A stretch of 64,000 nt of DNA from Pelagibacterium nitratireducens (GCF_037044555.1 NZ_CP146275.1:2150501-2214500); one strand, 5' to 3'; numbered from the stretch's first letter, positions 48,254 to 57,692 are shown. Notes: a model not told the origin generated them from the letters alone. Translations and numbers: made by a program.

Positions 48254-49693
48254 GTGGATCTGGTCAGGGCGATAGCCGATAATTTCAGCTTTCTGGCTAC
48301 GCTCTATCTGGCCAACTATCTTCTGGCGTTCGTTTGTTCAGTGCGCGAGATCATGAACTCGCGCACATCGCAGGGCACAATCGCCTGGCTGCTGTCCCTG
48401 CTTATCCTGCCCTTCCCCACCACGATCATCTATCTGCTGTTCGGCTGGAAACTGTTCGACGATTATGCCGAATCCCAGATCCATTCCGGCCGCACCTGGC
48501 GTCTGGCGCGATCGGAAGATCTGCGGATCGTGGACAAGAAGACAAACGATCACTGGCCGGTGCTGCGCAAGGTTGCCGAACTGCCGTTCCTGTACGGCAA
48601 TTCGGCCTCGCTGCTGATCGATGGCGAGGATACGTTTGCTTCGATCATCGACGGGATTTCGCGGGCCAAGGACTATGTGCTGGTCCAGTTCTATATCATT
48701 CGCGATGACGATCTGGGCCGAAGGTTCGCCGATGCGCTGATCGAGCGGGCCGATGCGGGGGTGCAGGTCTATGTTCTGTACGACGACGCGGGCAGTCATG
48801 CCCTGCCCCGCAGCTACAAAGAACGGCTCAAGAGCCATGGCGTCAAGATCACGGGCTTCAATCATCGCCACCCGTTCCTGCGGCTCTATGGCCTGACGCG
48901 CATCAATTACCGCAATCACCGCAAGAACGTTGTTGTCGATGGGGTCGAATCCTGGGTGGGCGGGCACAATGTCGGCGACGAGTATCTGGGCAAGAACCCC
49001 AAGCTCGGACGCTGGCGCGACACCCATGTTCATGTGACCGGACCGGCCGCGCTGGCCTGCGCACTGATGTTCCGAGAGGACTGGCACTGGGCCACAGGCG
49101 AAGAATTGCCGGCCCGCTATCCCGACACCATACCGACGCCCGGCAACCAGCCGATCCTGGTGATGCCCACCGGTCCGGCCGACAAGCTCGAGGACTGCGC
49201 CATTGCGTTTACCGAAGTGATTTCAAGGGCTCGCGAACGACTGTGGATTGTCAGTCCCTATTTCGTTCCGGGCATCGAAGTCCAGACAGCGCTCTATGCC
49301 GCTTCGCTACGCGGGGTCGATGTGCGCATCCTGTTGCCGCGCAAGCCAGATCATCTGATCGTGTGGCTGGCCAGCTACGCCCATGCCGACCAGATGGTGC
49401 TGCACGGCATCAAGGTGCATCGCTATGAAAAGGGATTTCTGCACCAGAAGGTGATCCTGTGCGACGACCAGATCGCCGGTGTCGGCACCGTCAATTTCGA
49501 CTACCGGTCCTTCAACATCAATTTCGAGGCAACGCTGTGGTTCACCGACAGTGACATGATCGCCAGGGTCGCGGCGATGCTCGATACCGATTTCGAGGGA
49601 TCCTATCTCACGACTGAACGCAATCTGCAGCGGCGGAGCTATCCGTTTCGTCTGCTCTGTCAGGGCGCAAGGCTGTTTTCGCCGATTTTGTGA
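48254..49693 (+). CDS. cls: Cardiolipin synthase (two HKD motifs)
   Basis: Joins two phosphatidylglycerols into cardiolipin in the inner membrane. 479 residues from a GTG start preceded by AGGCGGG; 11 bases after cysK. Two N-terminal membrane helices (about 8-30 and 38-58) precede two phospholipase D domains: HRKNVVVDGVESWVGGHN near residue 221 and HQKVILCDDQIAGVGTVNFD near 395, each with HxKxxxxD. Ends nine bases from the convergent amino-acid-binding protein gene. Confidence 0.93.
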   Translation: MDLVRAIADNFSFLATLYLANYLLAFVCSVREIMNSRTSQGTIAWLLSLLILPFPTTIIYLLFGWKLFDDYAESQIHSGRTWRLARSEDLRIVDKKTNDHWPVLRKVAELPFLYGNSASLLIDGEDTFASIIDGISRAKDYVLVQFYIIRDDDLGRRFADALIERADAGVQVYVLYDDAGSHALPRSYKERLKSHGVKITGFNHRHPFLRLYGLTRINYRNHRKNVVVDGVESWVGGHNVGDEYLGKNPKLGRWRDTHVHVTGPAALACALMFREDWHWATGEELPARYPDTIPTPGNQPILVMPTGPADKLEDCAIAFTEVISRARERLWIVSPYFVPGIEVQTALYAASLRGVDVRILLPRKPDHLIVWLASYAHADQMVLHGIKVHRYEKGFLHQKVILCDDQIAGVGTVNFDYRSFNINFEATLWFTDSDMIARVAAMLDTDFEGSYLTTERNLQRRSYPFRLLCQGARLFSPIL

Positions 49694-49702
49694 CGCCAGG
49701 CT

Positions 49703-50836
49703 TCAGTAAACGGGCGGGGCGTACATCAGCCCGCCATTGAGCCAAAGCGCGTTCTGGCCGCGCAAAAGCTGGGCGCCGGCCACGGCGCCGAAATGCCGGG
49801 CATAGATCTCGCCATAATTGCCAACGCTGCCAATGACATCGCGCATCCAGGTCGGGCGCAAGCCGATGTCGCTGCCCACGTCTTCTTCCGCACCGAGAAG
49901 ACGCCGTATCGCGGGCGTGCGAGCCGACATCATCGATTCGATATTTATGGAGGTGACCCCATACTCTTCGGCATTGATGAGCGCGTAGAGCGTGCGGCGG
50001 ACAATGGCTTCCCATTGGGGATCGTTGCTGCGCACCACCGGCCCGTAAGGTTCCTTGCTCAAGCGCTCGGGAAGGATGGAATTGGAGCCCGGATCGGGCA
50101 TCGTGCGGCGAATGGCCTGCAGCCAACTGGCCGCGCCGGTGACGGCATCGCATTCCCCGGCGCGATAGGCGACAGCGAGATCCTCGCGATCTTCGTAGAG
50201 CAGCTCTTCATAGGCCAGCTGGTTGAAGAAAAAGAACTCGTCGAGACGGCGCGACGCGTCGGAATTCGATGTCACGCAGATCGTTACGTCCTCAAGTTCA
50301 TAGGCGGAGACCACGCCCAGGCGGTCGGGAACCATAAAGGCCTGACCGTCGAAAAATGAAGTGGTGACATAGGTCGCGCCGTACTGGGTGTCGCGGGCCA
50401 TCGTCCAGGGCGAATTTCTCACGACAAGATCGACCTCTCCCATCAAGAGATGGGCAAAACGGCTCTGCCCGGAAAGCGGACGAAATTCGACACGGGAGGG
50501 ATCACCAAAGACTGCCGCAGCAATGGCCCGGCACAGATCGACATCGAACCCCGACCAGAGGCCTTCGGGACTGACCTGCGCAAAGCCGGGCAGCGGGTTT
50601 GTCGCCGCGCAAATGACGTAGCCCCGAGTTCGAACCGTTTCGAGCGTGGAAATGGTGAACGGTGCGCTGGCTTCGGTTTCAGCCTCGGCCTGCTGGGCAA
50701 ACGCCGTCTGCTGGCCACCCAGAAGCATGGCGGCCAAAAGGGCTGCACTGGCAGGAATCCGCAAAAAACGCCACACTGAATGCAAGCTCGACGCGGGCGG
50801 ACCCGCTCCTATGAAAATGGATCGCCATATTGGCAT
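49703..50836 (-). CDS. Second AapJ-type amino-acid ABC transporter binding protein
   Basis: Periplasmic binding protein of the AapJ family (general L-amino acids). 377 residues if ATG 50836 is used; the open frame starts at a TTG further up and a GTG at 50776 is also possible, so the start is uncertain. Signal segment AALLAAMLLGGQQTAFAQQ. Family blocks: LSGQSRFAHLLMGEVDLVVR, SPWTMARDTQYGA, and the C-terminal NALWLNGGLMYAPPV, shared with the AapJ of the operon upstream. Lies 115 bases after aapP with two inverted repeats between; it could widen substrate range by feeding the same permease. Confidence 0.85.
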   Translation of the reverse strand: MPIWRSIFIGAGPPASSLHSVWRFLRIPASAALLAAMLLGGQQTAFAQQAEAETEASAPFTISTLETVRTRGYVICAATNPLPGFAQVSPEGLWSGFDVDLCRAIAAAVFGDPSRVEFRPLSGQSRFAHLLMGEVDLVVRNSPWTMARDTQYGATYVTTSFFDGQAFMVPDRLGVVSAYELEDVTICVTSNSDASRRLDEFFFFNQLAYEELLYEDREDLAVAYRAGECDAVTGAASWLQAIRRTMPDPGSNSILPERLSKEPYGPVVRSNDPQWEAIVRRTLYALINAEEYGVTSINIESMMSARTPAIRRLLGAEEDVGSDIGLRPTWMRDVIGSVGNYGEIYARHFGAVAGAQLLRGQNALWLNGGLMYAPPVY

Positions 50837-50911
50837 GGGTCCATGACGGGTCAAGGCGCGTCAGCCGTTTCCCCCGACAATTCGATTTTACTGCACGTTT
50901 GATATTTAGCG

Positions 50912-50942
50912 GTACAGGCCGCGCCCTGGGGCCGGCCTGTAC
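50912..50942 (-). promoter_or_regulatory. Long hairpin downstream of aapP
   Basis: GTACAGGCCG / CGGCCTGTAC, a perfect 10-bp stem with an 11-base loop, between aapP and the second AapJ gene. No T-run follows in the direction of transcription, so full termination is doubtful; partial attenuation or RNA stabilisation is more likely. Confidence 0.55.
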
Positions 50943-50953
50943 CTGTCCGATCG

Positions 50954-50973
50954 CTGATATCGGCCGATATCAG
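50954..50973. promoter_or_regulatory. 20-bp perfect palindrome over the aapP stop codon
   Basis: CTGATATCGGCCGATATCAG is a perfect 20-bp palindrome; it includes the aapP stop codon (TGA on the minus strand at 50972-50970). It has no loop, so as DNA it suits a dimeric protein, and as RNA it would make a compact hairpin close to the end of the coding region. Confidence 0.6.
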
Positions 50974-51764
50974 TGCAGAATCTGGCTCAGGAAGAGTTTC
51001 GTGCGTTCGTGTTGGGGGTTCGAGAAGAACGCTTCGGGCTCGTTCTGCTCGATGATCTGCCCCTGATCCATGAAGATCACCCGATTGGCGACCTGACGCG
51101 CGAAACCCATTTCGTGGGTGACGCAGATCATGGTCATGCCATCCTCGGCAAGTTGCACCATCACTTCGAGCACTTCCTTGATCATCTCGGGATCGAGCGC
51201 CGAGGTGGGCTCGTCAAACAGCATGATCTTGGGGTTCATGCACAGTGAGCGGGCGATCGCCACGCGCTGCTGCTGGCCGCCGGAGAGCTGGCCGGGGAAT
51301 TTGGCGGCCTGCTCGGGAATCTTGACGCGCTCGAGATATTTCATGGCCTGCTCTTCGGCCTCGGCTTTGGGTGTGCCGCGCACCCAGATCGGCGCCAGGG
51401 TCAGGTTCTGCAAGATAGTCAGATGCGGGAACAGGTTGAAGTGCTGGAACACCATGCCGACCTCGCGCCGGACCTCGTCGATCCGCTTGATGTCGTTGGT
51501 CAATTCGATCCCATCGACGATGATGTCGCCCTGCTGATGCTCTTCGAGACGGTTGACGCACCTGATCAGGGTCGACTTGCCCGAGCCCGAGGGGCCAGCG
51601 ATGACGATACGCTCGCCGCGCATGACCTTGAGATCGATATCGCGCAGAACGTGGAAATCACCGTACCACTTGTTCATGTTGGTGATTTCAATGGCGACAT
51701 CGGTTTCCGATACCGTCATCTTGGTGCGATTGGGCTGGTGAGCCGTGTCCATATCTGCTGTCAT
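50970..51764 (-). CDS. aapP: General L-amino acid ABC transporter ATPase
   Basis: Drives uptake by the AapQMP permease. 264 residues. Walker [21 protein letters not shown] near residue 58, signature [19 protein letters not shown], Walker [15 protein letters not shown], His in [11 protein letters not shown]. The first 28 residues ([19 protein letters not shown]) are an N-terminal extension; internal Met16 is another possible start. Last gene of the aapJQMP operon, six bases after aapM. Confidence 0.95.
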   Translation of the reverse strand: MTADMDTAHQPNRTKMTVSETDVAIEITNMNKWYGDFHVLRDIDLKVMRGERIVIAGPSGSGKSTLIRCVNRLEEHQQGDIIVDGIELTNDIKRIDEVRREVGMVFQHFNLFPHLTILQNLTLAPIWVRGTPKAEAEEQAMKYLERVKIPEQAAKFPGQLSGGQQQRVAIARSLCMNPKIMLFDEPTSALDPEMIKEVLEVMVQLAEDGMTMICVTHEMGFARQVANRVIFMDQGQIIEQNEPEAFFSNPQHERTKLFLSQILH

Positions 51765-51770
51765 TGTGAC

Positions 51771-52904
51771 TTACCTCTTGTGCCCGGTGTGAAGTCGATT
51801 TTCCATGTAGATGGAATATCGCGACATGCCGAAGCAGAATATCCAGAATACCATGCCGGCGAAAATGTAGCCCGTAATTGCCTGGGACGACGATGCCCAG
51901 ACAGCGTCGGACCCGGCGGCGCGCACTGTGTTGAGCAGTTCAAAAATACCGATGATCGAGACCAGCGAGGTATCCTTGAACAGCGCGATGAACGTGTTCA
52001 CGATGCCCGGAATGACGTGCTTGAGGGCCTGAGGCAGAATGATCAGCCCCATGGTCTTGACCTTGTTCAGGCCAAGCGCGGACGAGGCCTCGTACTGCCC
52101 ACGCGGCATGGCCTGAAGCCCGCCACGCACCACTTCGGCCATATAGGCGGACTCGAACAGGATGATGCCGATAATGGCCCGCAACAGCGTATCGGGATTG
52201 ACCCCGCGCGGCATGAACAGAGGGAACATGACCGCCGCCATGAACAAAACGGTTATGAGCGGAACGGCACGCCAGACTTCGATGAAGGCAATACAGAAGC
52301 CTTTTATGACCGGCAGCCGGGACTGGCGGCCGAGTGCCAGCAGAATGCCGATGGGGAGCGAGCAGATGATGCCGATCAGCGAGATGATAAGCGTGAGGGT
52401 CAGACCGCCCCACTGCCCGCTCGGCACCGGACGCAGCCCCAGAATACCGCCGGCCATCAGGAAATAGGCAATAACGGGAAAGACCACGAAGAACAGCACG
52501 GCGGCCGTCCGCACGAACGGCATTCTGGGCACCAGAAGCGGGATGAGCAGCACAATCGCCATGACGAACATGAGATTGACGCGCCAGATCTGATCGTCGG
52601 GGTAAAAGCCGTAAATGAAGAAGCTGAAACGCGACTGGATGAAAATCCAGCAGGCGCCGATCCCCTCGCCCCGACATGCATCACCGCGAACGCCTTCGGG
52701 ATCGCTGAACACGGCATCGCCGATCATGTAGCCGTAGATCGGCGGCACGATCATGGCCACCACAAGGATGCCCACGATGGTCAGGATCGTATTGCCAGGC
52801 GAAGAGAAAAGGTTCTCTTTCATCCAGGCCCAGATCCCCGACGTCCGTCCCGGAGGGGGGAGCGGTTGGGCAATTTCGGTGCGAACAAAAACGACATCGC
52901 TCAT
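51771..52904 (-). CDS. aapM: General L-amino acid ABC transporter permease
   Basis: One half of the membrane channel. 377 residues. An N-terminal extension (about 1-180) with several helices precedes the HisM-type permease core; GGLTLTLIISLIGIICSLPI marks the core start, and the EAA loop is EASSALGLNKVKTMGLIILP. Length agrees with rhizobial AapM (about 384). Ten bases after aapQ. Confidence 0.94.
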   Translation of the reverse strand: MSDVVFVRTEIAQPLPPPGRTSGIWAWMKENLFSSPGNTILTIVGILVVAMIVPPIYGYMIGDAVFSDPEGVRGDACRGEGIGACWIFIQSRFSFFIYGFYPDDQIWRVNLMFVMAIVLLIPLLVPRMPFVRTAAVLFFVVFPVIAYFLMAGGILGLRPVPSGQWGGLTLTLIISLIGIICSLPIGILLALGRQSRLPVIKGFCIAFIEVWRAVPLITVLFMAAVMFPLFMPRGVNPDTLLRAIIGIILFESAYMAEVVRGGLQAMPRGQYEASSALGLNKVKTMGLIILPQALKHVIPGIVNTFIALFKDTSLVSIIGIFELLNTVRAAGSDAVWASSSQAITGYIFAGMVFWIFCFGMSRYSIYMENRLHTGHKR

Positions 52905-52914
52905 GATTGTGCCC

Positions 52915-54120
52915 TCACCGTTCGACCAGCGCGACGCGCGCGTTATACCAATTCATAAATACCGAGGTTACCAGCGAGAAGGTGAGGTAAACCGCCATGG
53001 TCAGCGCAACGATCTCGATGGCCCGCCCACTCTGGTTGAGCGCCGTTCCCATGAACACGTTGACCAGTTCGGGAAAGCCGATGGCTGCGCCGAGTGACGA
53101 GTTCTTGGTGAGGTTGAGGTATTGCGAGGTCAGGGGCGGCACGATAACCCGCATGGCCTGAGGGATAACCACCAGACGCATGCGGTCGGTATCGCGAAGT
53201 CCCAGTGCCGACGCCGCCTCGACCTGTCCGTAGTTCACCGACTGGATACCGGCCCGGACGACTTCGGCGATGAAGGCGGAGGTGTATATCACCAGCCCCA
53301 GCAACAGGGCCGTCAACTCGGGCGGGACCGTGAAGCCTCCCGAATAGTTAAAGCCCTGGAGCGCCGGGTAGTCGATCTCGATGGGCGCGCCGCTGATGAA
53401 AAAGGCGACAGCGAAGATGGCGACGAATATGGCGATGAGCGGAAGCCAGATGGGATGGCGCTGGCCGGTCAGCTCGATTTTCCTGATCGTGCGACGGCGC
53501 CACCAGATGGCAGCGGCCAGCGCCAGGATGAACCCGGCAATGATGATCAGGAAGCGCGCGTCGGTGACGATGGCCGGGATATAAAGGCCGCGCTGATTGA
53601 GGAACACCGCTTCGCCCAGCGCGAAACTCTGCCGGACGGCCGGCAAGGCGTTGAGCAGAAGGAAATACCAGAAGAGCAACTGCAGCAGCAGCGGCACGTT
53701 TCGCATGATTTCGACATAAACCATGCCGAGCTTGCGCACGATCCAGTTTGGCGAAAGCCGCGCAATGCCGATGGTGAACCCGAGGATCGTGGCAAAGAAT
53801 ATGCCGACCACGGCGATGAGCAGCGTGTTGAGAATGCCGACGATATAGACCTCGAAATAGGTCGAGGCGCGCGTGAAATCGATCAGCGAAAACGATATCT
53901 GAAATCCGGAGGTCTGGGTGAGGAATGCAAAACCGGTGCTTCGGCTCTGCTGTTCCAGATTGTAAGCTGCGTTCGACTGCAACCACCAGACCAGGAGTAC
54001 AATTCCGAGAACCATGGCCGCCTGATAGACGAACGCACGCACTTTGGGATTGTAGATCAGGGATGCATCGAGCGCCGGCCGGGCTTTGGAAGCCGGCCCC
54101 TTGTTCGTAGCGTCGGTCAT
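52915..54120 (-). CDS. aapQ: General L-amino acid ABC transporter permease
   Basis: Second channel subunit of the Aap system. 401 residues from ATG 54120 (MTDATNKGPASK), preceded by AAAGG; the ATG six codons upstream lacks a ribosome site. Core motif VEAASALGLRDTDRMRLVVI and QAMRVIVPPLTSQYLNLTKN are typical of HisMQ-type permeases. Spaced from aapJ by 132 bases that hold a stable hairpin, so expression is likely lower than aapJ. Confidence 0.94.
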   Translation of the reverse strand: MTDATNKGPASKARPALDASLIYNPKVRAFVYQAAMVLGIVLLVWWLQSNAAYNLEQQSRSTGFAFLTQTSGFQISFSLIDFTRASTYFEVYIVGILNTLLIAVVGIFFATILGFTIGIARLSPNWIVRKLGMVYVEIMRNVPLLLQLLFWYFLLLNALPAVRQSFALGEAVFLNQRGLYIPAIVTDARFLIIIAGFILALAAAIWWRRRTIRKIELTGQRHPIWLPLIAIFVAIFAVAFFISGAPIEIDYPALQGFNYSGGFTVPPELTALLLGLVIYTSAFIAEVVRAGIQSVNYGQVEAASALGLRDTDRMRLVVIPQAMRVIVPPLTSQYLNLTKNSSLGAAIGFPELVNVFMGTALNQSGRAIEIVALTMAVYLTFSLVTSVFMNWYNARVALVER

Positions 54121-54211
54121 CTTGTGCCTTTGCCCCATGTCAGGGTCACAACAACCCTGCAGTCACTTCGCAGCGAGTGGGATGCGCTGAAGCGAGGTCT
54201 GTAACCAATAC

Positions 54212-54237
54212 CCCCGGCGGCGCGAGCGCCGCCGGGG
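54212..54237 (-). promoter_or_regulatory. Intercistronic hairpin between aapJ and aapQ
   Basis: CCCCGGCGGCG / CGCCGCCGGGG, perfect 11-bp stem with a CGAG tetraloop (CTCG on the minus-strand RNA), 15 bases after the aapJ stop. No T-run follows. Stable hairpins at this position in binding-protein operons usually protect the upstream mRNA and lower permease output. Confidence 0.7.
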
Positions 54238-54252
54238 AGGCAGTAAAGACGG

Positions 54253-55272
54253 TTAGCGAACCGGCGGCGCGTACATGATGCCGCCGTCGTTCCAAAGCGC
54301 GTTCAGGCCGCGCTCAAGACCGAGCGGAGTGTCCGGACCGACGTGAGCTTCGTAGCTTTCACCATAATTGCCGACCTGGCTGATGATGTTATAGCCCCAA
54401 TCTGTCGAGAGGCCGATCGGCGTACCGAAATCGCCCTCGACGCCCAGCAGACGCAGAATGGAGGGGTTTTCCGAACCGAGCATGTCGTCGACGTTTTCCG
54501 AGGTTACGCCGAGTTCTTCAGCATTGACCATCGTGAACAGGGTCCACTTGGCAATGTTGAACCACTGGGTATCACCAGCGCGAACGACCGGGCCGAGAGG
54601 CTCCTTGGAAATGATTTCCGGAAGAATGATGTGGTCGGACGGTGTGGGGAACTGCGAACGCTCGGCAGCGAGAGCCGAGGAGTCAGTGGTGTAGGCGTCA
54701 CAGCGGCCGTCGAGATAGGCCTGAGTGACTTCGTCACGCGTGACAAAGACGACGGCGTTGGAAAGATCCATACCGTTGGCCGCGAAGTAGTCGGCCAGGT
54801 TGAGTTCGGTGGTCGTGCCCGCTTCAACGCAGACAGCAGCGCCCGAAAGATCAAGAGCCGAGGTCACGCCGGCATCGGCGCCGACGATGAAGCCCTGACC
54901 GTCATAGAACATCGTGCCCGTAAAGCTCAGGCCGAGGTCGGTATCGCGGGTCATGGTCCAGGTCGTGGTGCGCGAGAGAACATCGACATTGCCGTTGGCA
55001 AGGCTTTCAAAGCGCGACGTGGAGGTCAGCGGCGTGTAGCGAACGGCTTCAGCATCGCCGAAAATCGCCGCGGCCATGCCACGACAGAAGTCGACTTCAA
55101 GACCCGTCCAGTTGTTGTTTTCGTCAGGGAACGAGAAGCCCGGGACGCCTTCGGTCACGCCGCACTGCAGGTAGCCTCGCTCCATGACCTCGTCGAGCGT
55201 CTGTGCAAACGCTGCAGACGAAGTCGTGGCGACAGCGGCGGCCACGGCGCAAGTGATGAGTTGTTTTTTCAT
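54253..55272 (-). CDS. aapJ: General L-amino acid ABC transporter binding protein
   Basis: Periplasmic receptor of the Aap system. 339 residues, as in rhizobial AapJ (341). Signal peptide ends AAFA-QT; TLDEVMERGYLQCGV opens the mature fold; LTSTSRFESLANGNVDVLSR and TWTMTRDTDLGLSF are family blocks; ends RGLNALWNDGGIMYAPPVR. Divergent from metC across 244 bases, the same arrangement as in Rhizobium leguminosarum. Confidence 0.95.
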   Translation of the reverse strand: MKKQLITCAVAAAVATTSSAAFAQTLDEVMERGYLQCGVTEGVPGFSFPDENNNWTGLEVDFCRGMAAAIFGDAEAVRYTPLTSTSRFESLANGNVDVLSRTTTWTMTRDTDLGLSFTGTMFYDGQGFIVGADAGVTSALDLSGAAVCVEAGTTTELNLADYFAANGMDLSNAVVFVTRDEVTQAYLDGRCDAYTTDSSALAAERSQFPTPSDHIILPEIISKEPLGPVVRAGDTQWFNIAKWTLFTMVNAEELGVTSENVDDMLGSENPSILRLLGVEGDFGTPIGLSTDWGYNIISQVGNYGESYEAHVGPDTPLGLERGLNALWNDGGIMYAPPVR

Positions 55273-55481
55273 AGGATTGCCTTTGTTTCCTAACCCTTTT
55301 TATGGAGCTGGTGCGTTGCCGCCCGCTCCTCTTATCCCGCTTGTGGGCGGGAAGCAGCGCCCTATTGCCATCGAGCGCATTGCTGGGCAGCATCGAAGCG
55401 CAGTTTTACTGTTTGCGTCAAGGGCAAAAGCGATACGAAAATAGTCACTTGCCGGCGCTCGCCTAAATTAGAAGCAATAAT

Positions 55482-55498
55482 ACTGACCTTTTGTCAGT
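55482..55498. promoter_or_regulatory. Inverted repeat in the aapJ-metC divergent region
   Basis: ACTGAC-CTTTT-GTCAGT, six perfect pairs, 18 bases before the metC ATG. It may be a small operator or a 5' leader hairpin that ends near the metC Shine-Dalgarno (GGAG). Regulator unknown. Confidence 0.35.
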
Positions 55499-55516
55499 GA
55501 CCCAGGCCGGAGTAAC

Positions 55517-56707
55517 ATGTCAGACCTAGAAAAAACCGCTATATTCCAATCGGGTACGGAGACGTTCCTGACGCATGGCGGCCGCGATCCCAATGCTCAA
55601 CACGGTTTCGTCAATACGCCCGTCTACCGGGGCAGCACGGTCATTTTCGATACATTGGCCGAACTCGACGATGCGCGGATCCGATACCGGTATGGCCGGC
55701 AGGGCACGCCGCTGACCGACGGGCTGGAAGCGATGATAACCGAGCTCGAAGGGGCCGCGGGCACCGTTTTAACCCCATCGGGGGTGTCGGCAATTTCCTT
55801 GGCATTTCTTACGTGTTTGTCGGTAGGCGACGAAGTTCTCATTACCGATTCCGTTTACGAGCCAACCCGAAGATTTGCCGACTCCGTGCTCAAGCGGATG
55901 GGAATCACGACCCGCTATTTCGATCCGAGAATCGGAAGCGGGATCGCCGATATGACGACCGAGAACACCCGGGCCGTGTTTATGGAGAGCCCCGGGTCGC
56001 TGACGTTTGAAATCCAGGATCTGCCGGCCATCACCGAAGCGCTTTCAGGGCGCGATATTGCCGTGATCGTCGACAATTCGTGGGCCACGCCGCTGTTTTA
56101 CAAGCCACTCTCGCTGGGTGCCGATATCATCATTCATTCGGCAACAAAGATGTTCGTCGGCCATTCGGATGCGATGATGGGCACGGTTTCGGCCAATGAT
56201 GCGTATCTGGATCGTCTGGTCCAGACGCACAGGACCTTCGGCCTTATCGCCTCCCCCGACGACACCTATCTGGCCACGAGAGGCATGCGCACGCTCGCCG
56301 TCCGCATGAAGGAGCATCAGGCCCGCGCGCTCGAGCTGGCCGGTTGGATTGAGCGGTTGGGGGGCATCGAGGTGCTGCATCCCGCCCTGCCCTCACATCC
56401 GGACAATCACCTGTTCGCACGCGATTTTTCCGGGTCGGGCTGCTTGTTTTCGATCGTCCTGCCGCCAGCGCCGCGGCAAGCCATTGCGGCCATGGTGGAC
56501 CCCATGACTGTTTTCGGCATGGGCTATTCGTGGGGCGGTTTTGAAAGCCTGATCCTGCCGTCGGACCCCAGGCGCATAAGGACGGCCGTGCCCTGGGAGG
56601 CGCGCGGCAATCTGTTGCGCATCCATGTCGGGTTTGAAGATCTCAACGATCTCAAAGCCGATCTGGGCGACGGGATTGCGCGCTATTTGAAGAGCGCGGG
56701 GATATGA
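55517..56707 (+). CDS. metC: Cystathionine beta-lyase
   Basis: PLP-dependent cleavage of cystathionine to homocysteine, pyruvate and ammonia. 396 residues. TYR/Arg PLP-phosphate contacts lie in RYRYGRQGTPLTDGLE; VDNSWATPLFYKPLSLGAD precedes the Schiff-base lysine in HSATKMFVGHSDAMMG (about residue 211). GYSWGGFESLILP near 340 favours MetC over MetB. Its last 25 bases overlap the convergent PAP2 gene. Confidence 0.94.
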   Translation: MSDLEKTAIFQSGTETFLTHGGRDPNAQHGFVNTPVYRGSTVIFDTLAELDDARIRYRYGRQGTPLTDGLEAMITELEGAAGTVLTPSGVSAISLAFLTCLSVGDEVLITDSVYEPTRRFADSVLKRMGITTRYFDPRIGSGIADMTTENTRAVFMESPGSLTFEIQDLPAITEALSGRDIAVIVDNSWATPLFYKPLSLGADIIIHSATKMFVGHSDAMMGTVSANDAYLDRLVQTHRTFGLIASPDDTYLATRGMRTLAVRMKEHQARALELAGWIERLGGIEVLHPALPSHPDNHLFARDFSGSGCLFSIVLPPAPRQAIAAMVDPMTVFGMGYSWGGFESLILPSDPRRIRTAVPWEARGNLLRIHVGFEDLNDLKADLGDGIARYLKSAGI

Positions 56708-57477
56708 CGGCGGCGCAGCCAGCGCATGAGCGGCTTGAAGGCTGAGAACATGCGATAATCAACGTGGGCGCCTTGCATGCGCATGCCCCAGCGGCGGGTG
56801 ACAAAATAATCGCGAACCACGATCGCCGAGGCCAGTCCGACAAAGGATCCGGCGATCACATCGGAAAGATAGTGATCGCCGACGACGATGCGGCTGAGGC
56901 CGATGGCAAAGCCGAAAGCGATAAACCAACCATGAAACCGCCGGTTGGTCAGCGTCCGAAGCACGAGCGCAAAGGCCACGGCGGTCGTTGCGTGGCCCGA
57001 GGGAAAGCTGTGGAAACTCCAGTCGAGCAACTCAAAGGGCCTCAAATGGAGAACGCCAAGATCTTCGAGATACATGGGACGCGCGCGCCCGATGATGCGC
57101 TTGAGAACAACCGTCACCAGGCCGGAAATGGCAATGGTGGCAAATATATAGGCTGAGATGGCAACGATACCGCGTGCGGCCCAGGCCCAACTGTAGGAAA
57201 GCCTGAGTTGCAAGGCGCCAGCGCACACGAGGCCGGCAACCAGGGTGGGGATGAGCAGCCAGTCGGACTTGCCAAGATCGGTTATGAACCGAAAAAACGC
57301 GCGCTCACCCGACGGCCAATTGCGCAGGGCCTCGGTGACCGGACCATCGAGCATGACGGCGAGAGCCAGCAGACCCAGGATCGTCCACAAGGGCCACCAG
57401 AACAGGACTTTTGCCTGCCGGTGCCGTTCCATGACGGCTTTGAACCACTGGACGGTAAAGGTTTCAGGAGCCAGCAC
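56683..57477 (-). CDS. PAP2-family membrane phosphatase
   Basis: Integral membrane lipid/diphosphate phosphatase. 264 residues, about six helices. All three catalytic motifs are present: KRIIGRARP (C1), SFPSGHATTAVA (C2, near residue 158) and SRIVVGDHYLSDVIAG (C3). Candidate substrates are undecaprenyl diphosphate, phosphatidate or lipid A phosphate; sequence alone does not decide. Convergent and overlapping with metC by 25 bases. Confidence 0.88.
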   Translation of the reverse strand: MLAPETFTVQWFKAVMERHRQAKVLFWWPLWTILGLLALAVMLDGPVTEALRNWPSGERAFFRFITDLGKSDWLLIPTLVAGLVCAGALQLRLSYSWAWAARGIVAISAYIFATIAISGLVTVVLKRIIGRARPMYLEDLGVLHLRPFELLDWSFHSFPSGHATTAVAFALVLRTLTNRRFHGWFIAFGFAIGLSRIVVGDHYLSDVIAGSFVGLASAIVVRDYFVTRRWGMRMQGAHVDYRMFSAFKPLMRWLRRRHIPALFK

Positions 57478-57615
57478 TTTTCCCCAATCTCCATAATCAT
57501 GGGCATTCGCGGGTCGCCAAAGACTTCAGGGTCCTGACCCCAGTTTCGGTCGAGACCCGGTAACATGCCTTGCCCTGTGAGAAAAGAATGTGTATCGCAA
57601 CACCGATGGCCATGT

Positions 57616-57692
57616 CGGGGTATAGCTCAGCCTGGTAGAGCACCGGTTTTGGGAACCGGGGGTCGCAAGTTCGAATCTTGCTGCCCCGACCA
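57616..57692 (+). tRNA. tRNA-Pro (TGG)
   Basis: Acceptor CGGGGTA / TGCCCCG (one G-T pair), D arm GCTCAGCCTGGTAGAGC, anticodon stem CCGGT / ACCGG with loop TTTGGGA and anticodon TGG, T-loop AGTTCGAATCT, discriminator A and encoded CCA. Complete. Confidence 0.96.
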
